Assembly: GCA_001899315.1 (NCBI GenBank)
Contig: MOYA01000002.1
Coordinates: 289,070-353,069 of the forward strand
Direction: 5' to 3'
Source: Candidatus Obscuribacter phosphatis
GTDB lineage: Bacteria > Cyanobacteriota > Vampirovibrionia > Obscuribacterales > Obscuribacteraceae
DNA: 64,000 bases
Shown here: in pieces, positions 8,980 through 15,432 of the stretch
Layout: each line of letters opens with the position of its first letter
Position numbering within the stretch: position 1 is the first letter of the stretch
The notes under the pieces: generated by a model
What the model saw: only the letters and a program-made list of their open reading frames with translations
Database searches by the model: none
What the model was told of the DNA's origin: nothing
Program-made: the position numbers and the translations under genes

Positions 8980-9237
8980 CTATTTGCGCAAAAGTCTTAC
9001 AGTGTCACGCATGGTCATATCAAGAAAAAGCAGGGCAAAGACCGTCAGAAGGGCGCCGAGCAGACCTGCCCAAAAGAAAGCAGCCACTGTTTCTATAGTC
9101 TTAACGCTGGCATCGAGTAAGTTTGTGCGACTTTGAACATCTAGGGCTGAGTAGACGCCAATCACAACAAAAGCCAGTAGGGTCGACCAGCTGTACAAAG
9201 CCGATGGCACACGCGGTTCTCTTTTGATGGTTTGCAT
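8980..9237 (-). CDS. Small two-span membrane protein
   Basis: An 85-residue protein with two membrane segments (about residues 16-33 and 50-72) and a basic C-terminus RDTVRLLRK. The ATG at 9237 is preferred over the GTG two codons upstream. No family recognised. It sits at the edge of the disturbed accessory patch that follows. Confidence 0.5.
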   Translation of the reverse strand: MQTIKREPRVPSALYSWSTLLAFVVIGVYSALDVQSRTNLLDASVKTIETVAAFFWAGLLGALLTVFALLFLDMTMRDTVRLLRK

Positions 9238-9427
9238 AAACACGCCCTTTGTTCTAGAGAGAAGACATACTAATTTCGATATTAGGGGGCGTCGGCACCA
9301 GCACCATCAACCGCAAGGTGGGTTCTTTTTTGAAACCAGTGCTGCTTTAATCTTTTATCTTGAGTTTGAGCTTGTTGTAGACCTGCAGCTCTTTGTAGAC
9401 TTCTTCCGTGACGCCCGGAAACAACTG

Positions 9428-9475
9428 CTAGGCAAGCATTTGTCCCTTGCGGAACATGCGCATCACCTCGAATCC
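9428..9475 (-). pseudogene. Possible scrap of an IS6/IS240-type transposase
   Basis: On the minus strand a 15-codon stretch reads GFEVMRMFRKGQMLA between two stop codons. It resembles the conserved tail of IS6/IS240 DDE transposases, which end a helix with a G(I/F)E-M-M-RKGQ pattern. Nothing else of the enzyme is intact. The surrounding bases, 9238-9739 (about 500), carry only short open stretches on both strands, including a minus-strand segment starting ITAIDSKRQFRISADENP. I see no full gene in this interval. The match is short, so the call is weak. Confidence 0.3.
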
Positions 9476-9739
9476 TTAGAAGAATACGGCTGAGGTAGGT
9501 TGAAGATGACCGTCAGTAGTGGATTTTCGTCTGCACTGATTCGGAACTGTCTTTTGCTGTCAATCGCGGTAATGCCGCCGGTAATACCAGAACAACGATA
9601 GAAATTTCTGATTTTGTTCAGTACATTTGCCTACCCCACATTTTGGTGTTGACCCTGACAGTTATCGTGAAAGTTGACTGGTTTCTTATCAGCCGCAAAA
9701 GGGAATAATGGGGCAATCGTAGGAGAGGTTGGCCCCTGT

Positions 9740-10429
9740 ATGGCTGATGTGGACGAGAAGAGAAGCCGCAGTCCATTGGATCGCCAAGGGCTAAAAGATC
9801 AGCCGGAAGCGCAGGCGGCGAGAGTGGCCGGGGCTGCTGATCTAAAGGCGATGCAATCGCTTAACCAAAATGCGCACAATGGTAGTGCTGGCGGCGACCA
9901 GTTAGAGAGCATACAGATAATCGCCCTGGACGATGGCGGCAAGCAAAAGGTAGTAGCTGAGCGGCAAAAGGAAGTAAAGCCGTTACCGGAGATAACGACC
10001 GAGTATTTGAGAGAGAGAGCAAAGCAGCTACCGGAAGGACCGGAAAAAGACCGCTACAGGCAATTGGTCAGAGAGCAAATGGCGGAATTGTCGCCGGAAG
10101 CAAATGCCAGAGCCGAGCGGCTGGCGCAGGTGAACGAGAGGATAAAGGCGGCGGGGCGCGACGAAGGCGGCGTACACGAGGTAATGAGGGCGGAAGTTGT
10201 TGCCAAATATTCAGGGCGAGTAGAGCACAATCAGCCGATCGAGAACACGGAAGATGGATGGTTAGCGGCCGGGCAGGCGATAGCCAGCTTGCCTATAGAG
10301 AAGCAAATGGAAGTGATAGGAGCCGGGCTGCTTGCCGGGGTCGAGCAGTACCAGCATTACGAGAGAGAGCGGGCAATAGGGCAGGTGATAGGGACGGTCC
10401 AGGGCGTAGGGCAAGTTGCAGCCCACTAA
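9740..10429 (+). CDS. Pre-toxin-like protein, C-terminus lost by frameshift
   Basis: A 229-residue, highly charged, helical protein (SPEANARAERLAQVNERIKAAG and similar) without membrane span. ATG 9740 lies downstream of an AGGAGAGG box; an in-frame TTG at 9674 is less likely. It ends in a small-residue stretch (IGQVIGTVQGVGQVAAH), the kind of Gly/Ala/Val segment that often precedes the C-terminal effector of polymorphic toxins. The stop falls just where an out-of-frame segment begins (10416-10619), followed by a small ATGA-coupled gene. I infer the N-terminal carrier of a toxin whose tip is broken. The family is not recognised. Confidence 0.5.
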   Translation: MADVDEKRSRSPLDRQGLKDQPEAQAARVAGAADLKAMQSLNQNAHNGSAGGDQLESIQIIALDDGGKQKVVAERQKEVKPLPEITTEYLRERAKQLPEGPEKDRYRQLVREQMAELSPEANARAERLAQVNERIKAAGRDEGGVHEVMRAEVVAKYSGRVEHNQPIENTEDGWLAAGQAIASLPIEKQMEVIGAGLLAGVEQYQHYERERAIGQVIGTVQGVGQVAAH

Positions 10430-10619
10430 GAGATCCGGTCCACGATTTGGTGAAGACGAAATAGAATGCAAAATTCTGCACATTGGAGTCAAAGATGGTT
10501 CGATGACTGCTGAGCAGAGAGCCGTTTTTGAAAAAGTTGGCAAGCAAGTTCGGGATTACAACGAGAACCTGCCCATGGGAAAAGCTCCTATCAAACTGAA
10601 GGTTACGGTAGTTAAATGA
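10416..10619 (+). pseudogene. Out-of-frame C-terminal toxin fragment
   Basis: The frame after the preceding stop is open for about 65 codons, from SGPRFGEDEIECKIL to the end KLKVTVVK. It has no plausible start of its own (TTG at 10416, no ribosome site). Polymorphic-toxin tips are normally about 100-150 residues, so this is probably the remnant of one, joined to its carrier by an indel near 10416-10432. Codon use changes here from GC-rich with many AGA/GAG to more AT-rich. A sequencing indel is possible but would still leave a short tip. Confidence 0.45.
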
Positions 10620-11152
10620 AAGAAAGAGAAAAACTTAAATGTGGAGTGGGTTTCTATTTGATGGCTGATCGGGCGATTCTTCCGACTGAGGCCATTACCG
10701 AGAACCGCCTAAGAGTGGACATTGAGCCGGTTACGGTTTTTGATTATCGAAATCGTGCTGAGTTTATAGCCGCTTTGGAAAAGGCTATAGCCGCTGGCAA
10801 TCCCGTAGTGCCAAATCCGACAGATGAAGAATTACAGACCTGCGGTGATGGCTTTTCAGAATTCAAAGAACCTGCCGGTCTTAAGTATTCCGGGCTTCCA
10901 ACATGGGATGAGCTTGAGAGGAAATCGATCTTAGCTTCCATTCGCTGCTATCCGTCCGGTTATCTCCTGGAAGTTTTTGACCGAGCCAATGATGGTAAAT
11001 GGAGTGAGGACACAGCATTAGAATTGCGGTTACCTGCCAATGTTGGGCTATCTGGCGTGGTCGATGCGATTCTTGATCATTTGAAGAGCCGTAAGGATAT
11101 ACCTGGCTCAGTAGTGGATTTCAACCAGTCGAAGACAGTGAAAGGTGCGTAG
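10616..11152 (+). CDS. Candidate immunity protein
   Basis: A 178-residue, acidic, cytosolic protein whose ATG overlaps the stop of the toxin fragment (ATGA). Tight coupling right behind a toxin-like C-terminus is the usual position of an immunity gene. The sequence (KYSGLPTWDELERKSILASIRCYPSGYLLEVFD in the middle) looks like a small alpha/beta immunity-type fold, but I cannot assign a named Imm family. There is no signal peptide, consistent with cytoplasmic neutralisation. The gene is intact although the toxin appears broken, as expected if it protects against siblings that keep an active toxin. Confidence 0.45.
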   Translation: MKEREKLKCGVGFYLMADRAILPTEAITENRLRVDIEPVTVFDYRNRAEFIAALEKAIAAGNPVVPNPTDEELQTCGDGFSEFKEPAGLKYSGLPTWDELERKSILASIRCYPSGYLLEVFDRANDGKWSEDTALELRLPANVGLSGVVDAILDHLKSRKDIPGSVVDFNQSKTVKGA

Positions 11153-11169
11153 GGGGCGAGTGCGGCTAT

Positions 11170-11465
11170 CGCCTTGGGAAGGAGGGTTGACCCTCCCCAC
11201 CCTGCACAGCTCAAGACTGGCGGCTTTCCCGCATCCGACTCCTACCTTAGGTCTTGACGCCAAAACGCTCCAGAGGATAGGGAAGGGTGATATGTCCCCA
11301 TGGGAGCCAGCGACCTGAAATTTTATACATGCGCTCCCAGGTGAAATGGTCATTCTGGCTTCGGTCGCGCAGCGCCTTCATCCAGATGCCAATCACTCGG
11401 AATCGAAAAGTGTGTAATGCTCACAGATTAGTTGGCACTCCGTAATAATTGAAGCGTCCAGTTAC
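11170..11465 (-). mobile_element. Decayed 3' end of a group II intron (maturase tail and domain V)
   Basis: Reading leftward from 11465, a frame gives GRFNYYGVPTNL, a stop, then ALHTFRF, RSQNDHFTWERM and WLPWGHITLPYPLERFGVKT, ending at a TAA (11247-11249). This is the C-terminus of a group II intron reverse transcriptase/maturase. Just after it, 11241-11207 reads like domain V: GAGTCGGATGCGGGAAAGCC with a GAAA-closed inner stem, but its outer stem is no longer complementary. A GC-rich hairpin at about 11177-11200 could be domain VI. The 5' part is missing and the maturase has an internal stop (11421-11423), so the element is dead. Confidence 0.75.
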
Positions 11466-11818
11466 TACTGGAGGGATCCGGGACCATAAAGTTTTCCAGA
11501 GAGTTAAAACGCCCGGCGGAAAAGGCTATAACCCAAGTGCTAATGTCACAAGCTGAGGATATAGTCAGTAGCGGAAGGTTGCTAGGCAATGGCTTGGACG
11601 CGGCAGGCAAGGTGTGAATTCTCTCGCTATTAGTCACACATTTATTCAAGCTACCGTCAGGGGCATTTCTACACATTCTCTCGCAAGAGCCTAAGCCTGA
11701 AGTTCTTTCCAGCCAGACCTGACGTTTACCGTGAACAAAAACCGGACAAAATTAAGTGATTCAGGGCGTTGAAGCGCTTCGAGATTGAGTTTTCTATTCA
11801 ATTTTCTGAGGAATTAGT
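11466..11818. other. Gene-free stretch upstream of the EF-hand gene
   Basis: About 350 bases with no supported gene. A minus-strand open frame (to 11676) has no recognisable family and is not continuous with the intron maturase. The right end must contain the promoter of the EF-hand gene; GAGGAA at 11808-11813 is its likely ribosome site. Confidence 0.4.
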
Positions 11819-12840
11819 ATGGACAGACTTGGCGCTGCTGAAACCACAAATAATGCATTTGCTTTTTCTCGTGAAGAGGATGCTTTTGCAAGTAAATTTT
11901 TAGAGCAGAAACAATTTGTCGATTGGAAAATTGTTAATCCTAAAGCAGAAGACAAGAATCAAGTATTTGAACCATCTGCCCCAGCAATAGCAGTACCAGT
12001 CGATGTAATAGTCCCTCTGCCTCAGGTAGAGAAAAAATATTGCCCTCAACCACAACAGAAGAGCCATTGCCCTCGACCAATCCGAAGGTAGAGGATTTGG
12101 GCAAATGGTTTTTGAAATTTGGTGATATTTATGACACCAGTGGCAATGGCATACTTGAAAGAGGTGAGATTGACACAGCCTTAGCCAACGCTGAGAATTC
12201 TCCTAATCAAAGAAATGACAAACTCTATCTGCAAGCTAGGGAAGAGGAAAAGCTTTATTTGGAAGTTTTGTCAAATTCCTATTCCACTGTGGCTAGTGCT
12301 CATGACGACGAATTCGGGTTTGACGATTTAGTAACCAAAAAGGATCTGGAGTCTTTCTCTAAATGGGTAGAGTTTTACGAGAACGACTTGGAACGTCTGA
12401 AGGAGGTGGCACCTGATACTTACCAGACTATAAATTTTCTTCGCAACGAGTTCAATCAGTTAGATACTGATGGCGACAGAGAAATCACTAAGCCAGAGCT
12501 TGAGCAGTATGCCGCTCGCGAGGATCTAACGGACGAACAGAGAAAAGCAGTAGACGCATTGAATAGTCCTACTTTCTATAAAATCGCCAATATCGATAAA
12601 TCAATTAGAGAGCAGTTCTTCGATGATGTCTTCAAGTTGGATAAGCTTTTCGGAATGGAGCCCTCGATTACAGTAGACAGGTATACCCGCTACATGAATA
12701 AAGCACTTCCTAAACCTTGGTCTTCCTACTTCAGTATATTTAGATCGAGGCAGATAGCGTATGGGAATGTTGACGATATGCGGATACACAAGGACGGCTT
12801 GTTCCGATTCTTTAGCTCTCCTGAGGATTTGGCTCTTTAA
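11819..12840 (+). CDS. EF-hand protein split by a -1 frameshift at an A6 tract
   Basis: Two overlapping frames form one protein. The first (from ATG 11819) is open to 12091. The second is open through 12037 to 12840 and has no convincing start of its own. They join if the ribosome or polymerase slips back one base on GAAAAAA (12031-12037), giving about 340 residues. The second part has two EF-hand calcium loops, DTSGNGILERGE (about residue 105 of the joined protein) and DTDGDREITKPE (about residue 215); the second loop has Arg where Gly is usual. Composition is more AT-rich than the core genes. A simple indel mutation or sequencing error in the homopolymer would look the same. Confidence 0.6.
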
Positions 12841-12923
12841 GTTTGTCGCCTCGAATTGATAAAGCATCCAAACGAATGTTCTGCAGGCAGAGAGACGGCA
12901 AGGCTGCTCAAATTTTGTAGAGC

Positions 12924-14867
12924 CTAGGCTAGCGTGATTTTGGGATAGAGACCCGGAATCACCCTTAAATGTCCTTCTTCGATCATTTCGTCGATTGTTT
13001 CTAAAATTGTCTCTTGTCTTCGATGCGAGCAGGCGCCGTAAAGTTTCAATTTATCGAAACCTTTCTCGGTAATTTTCTTTGATTTACTGCCCGACAAGAT
13101 GGCCGCTATTGTTGTGCGCCCTACCTGTCCTTTTAACTCGCCTACAAGTGCCATTATGGCTGCGTGCAGATTTTCACCGCGATTGACGCCTTTTGGGCTG
13201 GTGTCAACAAAACTCTTGCGTTCCACTGCTTTGCCGAGGGCACCAAAGGCGTTCTTACCGAGGGTAAAGGGCTTTTCCGCCTTTTGTCCGCTGTTTTTAT
13301 TGCCCCGGGCCGGGCTGCAGATATCGCAGCCGGTGCAGTCGCCGTTCAGAGTCTGACCAAAATAGCCCAAGATATTGCGACGCAGGCAAGTGCGAGAAAG
13401 GGCATAAGCAATCATTTTTTCAAGGCGGTCGCTGTCTAGTTCTTTGCGGCGCTTTAATATGTCTGTGTCCAGCCAGCTAATTTCTTTGATTAGCTTGACC
13501 CGACCTTGATCCATGGCGATCATGCTCAACTGGTTGAACAGGTCTAGTGTGCTTATGAGCGGACTGTCCTTGATTTCAACATTGGCCAAAATTGTTTCTC
13601 GACTATGGCTTGTGTTTTTGTTCGCCTTTAGAAAGTCATAGACTTCAAAAACCTGTTTGTCGCTTGGATACTTGTTATTGGTCAGCCAGCGCTGGGTGTA
13701 AATGTCTTTCGACTGATAGAGCAGGGTGCAAACAGCATGGTTGCCGTCTCTGCCGGCGCGACCGGCTTCTTGGTAGTAGTTTTCCAGGGTGGAGGGCATG
13801 TTGTAGTGAATGACCCGGCGAATACTTGCCTTATCCACTCCCATGCCAAAGGCATTGGTGCAGACAATTACTTTCACTTGATCTTCTTCGAATTTCTTTT
13901 GCATAGCTTTGCGCATGGGCAAAGGCATACCGGCATGGTAATAAGCTGCTTTGATGCCGGCGGCGGTGATTCGCCGCGATAGGGCTTCTGCTTCTTTGCG
14001 CGTGGCTGCATAGATTATGGCGCTGCCTGGCTCGGTTTTGTTGAAGTTTATAGCTGTGCCGTGGTCTATCTCTAGAGTTTGTTTTAGCCTTGCTATGAGA
14101 TGACGATCTTTATCGTCGGGGTTGTCGCATTTCTCGACCTCTAAAACCAGATTGGAGCGATTAAAGTCGCCCTTGACCACAGTCATATCTAGACCAAGAT
14201 TGCTGATGATGTCTGATTGGACTTTGTTGGTGGCTGTGGCGGTGAGAGCCATCACCACCGCCCGCGGTACCAAAGGCAAAAGACTTTTCAAATGGCGATA
14301 ATGCGGTCTAAAGTCATGACCCCATTGGCTGATGCAATGGGCTTCGTCGATGACCAATAAAGCCACGTCCAGTCTTTGCAATAGGTTTATAAAACGCGGT
14401 GAATCGAGTCTCTCCGGCGCAATATAGACCAGTTTGTAGCGACCACTAAGCATGCCTTCTATGCGGTCGTCTATTTCTTCGGCGTCGATTGTACTGTTTA
14501 TGAAAGTGGCGTTATTTATGCCGCGCCTTCTCAAGCCGCTAATTTGATCTTCCATTAGAGCGATCAAAGGTGAAATGACCAGGGTTAGTCCGGGCAGCAT
14601 CTGACTTGGTAGTTGGTAGCATAGCGATTTGCCATAGCCTGTGGGCAAGAGATTGAGCGTGTGCTTGCCGGCCATGGTCAGGGCTATCGATTCGGCTTGC
14701 TTTTCTCTCAGGCTAGTCAGACCAAAAAGTTTGTGCAGCACTTCTTCCTGTGTTTTCGGGACATCTTCTTTCGGTAAATTCTCTAAGGATACCGAGACCT
14801 GCGAATTGAGAGTGCCGCTGTTCATATTGATCTTTGCCCTGCTGCCTATTTTGCCTTGCGGCGCCAT
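12924..14867 (-). CDS. recQ: ATP-dependent DNA helicase RecQ family
   Basis: A 647-residue superfamily 2 helicase. Visible in order: the Q motif (FGLTSLREKQ, about 48-57), Walker A GYGKS (77-81), DEAHCISQWGHDFRP (about 172), the SF2 motif VMALTATAT, the second RecA domain with AYYHAGM, and motif VI QEAGRAGRDG. A zinc site of four Cys (CLRRNILGYFGQ, then CTGCDIC) is followed by a winged-helix-like end. There is no obvious HRDC domain. It unwinds DNA 3' to 5' in recombination and fork repair. It converges with the EF-hand gene. The start ATG has no clear ribosome site, and a second ATG lies at residue 15. Confidence 0.9.
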   Translation of the reverse strand: MAPQGKIGSRAKINMNSGTLNSQVSVSLENLPKEDVPKTQEEVLHKLFGLTSLREKQAESIALTMAGKHTLNLLPTGYGKSLCYQLPSQMLPGLTLVISPLIALMEDQISGLRRRGINNATFINSTIDAEEIDDRIEGMLSGRYKLVYIAPERLDSPRFINLLQRLDVALLVIDEAHCISQWGHDFRPHYRHLKSLLPLVPRAVVMALTATATNKVQSDIISNLGLDMTVVKGDFNRSNLVLEVEKCDNPDDKDRHLIARLKQTLEIDHGTAINFNKTEPGSAIIYAATRKEAEALSRRITAAGIKAAYYHAGMPLPMRKAMQKKFEEDQVKVIVCTNAFGMGVDKASIRRVIHYNMPSTLENYYQEAGRAGRDGNHAVCTLLYQSKDIYTQRWLTNNKYPSDKQVFEVYDFLKANKNTSHSRETILANVEIKDSPLISTLDLFNQLSMIAMDQGRVKLIKEISWLDTDILKRRKELDSDRLEKMIAYALSRTCLRRNILGYFGQTLNGDCTGCDICSPARGNKNSGQKAEKPFTLGKNAFGALGKAVERKSFVDTSPKGVNRGENLHAAIMALVGELKGQVGRTTIAAILSGSKSKKITEKGFDKLKLYGACSHRRQETILETIDEMIEEGHLRVIPGLYPKITLA

Positions 14868-14894
14868 CTGATAAGTTTAGCGGTTTTGTCGCAT

Positions 14895-14919
14895 CAAAAA
14901 ATGTGCAAGAGCACATTTT
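14895..14919 (-). terminator. Rho-independent terminator for the PPC gene
   Basis: AAAATGTGC (14898-14906) pairs perfectly with GCACATTTT (14911-14919) around a four-base loop. Read on the minus strand, the hairpin is followed by a T-run. It lies about 90 bases downstream of the PPC-domain stop and upstream of recQ, so it should separate the two units. Confidence 0.7.
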
Positions 14920-15010
14920 ATCTTTAGCTTTGCCCGGGTTAGGAAGCCTGATGAAGGTGTCGTATATGCGATTGTCTGGGTTCGCATATCTCAATTAGGC
15001 GGCAGGCTTT

Positions 15011-15430
15011 TTATTTTGCTGTGGAAAGCTTTACCGGGCTTAGTTCTTCATAACCTGATAGGTTGCAGGGGATTCTTTGAAAATCCCAATCGGGCAGTTT
15101 CATGACTACCATTTCGACAGTCGTGTAGACAAAACTGCCGGGCACGAGGTGGCCACCATAGGTGGTGCCCTTGTTGTCTGCTACGGCTAGATGAATGTGC
15201 GAGCCGGCGCTTGAGACCACGCCCGTTTGCGAGACTATTTCAAAGTGACCGCTCAATGTGGTGCTCTCTTCGTTATTGGCATAGCGCAAATTAACTTTGG
15301 TAAGCGAGCCAACCAGGCAGAGAATGACGCCGGCCTTGATATCATTTTCGGCAATCAGAGCGTCTATTTCGCTAAAGAGCTCTTGGCCGGGCTTCAGTCT
15401 CTTTACCAAAATTGTATCTGTATTGGTCAT
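15011..15430 (-). CDS. PPC-domain (DUF296) protein
   Basis: A 139-residue protein that is almost entirely one PPC (plant and prokaryote conserved) domain. It shows the family pattern of a central GSHIHLAVADNKG followed by GGHLVPGSFVYTTVEMVVMKL. Bacterial members form trimers and are often annotated as DNA-binding, though their real function is unsettled. The gene starts two bases after the stop of the 922-residue regulator upstream, so both are surely co-transcribed, which suggests a shared regulatory role. Confidence 0.85.
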   Translation of the reverse strand: MTNTDTILVKRLKPGQELFSEIDALIAENDIKAGVILCLVGSLTKVNLRYANNEESTTLSGHFEIVSQTGVVSSAGSHIHLAVADNKGTTYGGHLVPGSFVYTTVEMVVMKLPDWDFQRIPCNLSGYEELSPVKLSTAK

Positions 15431-15432
15431 CT

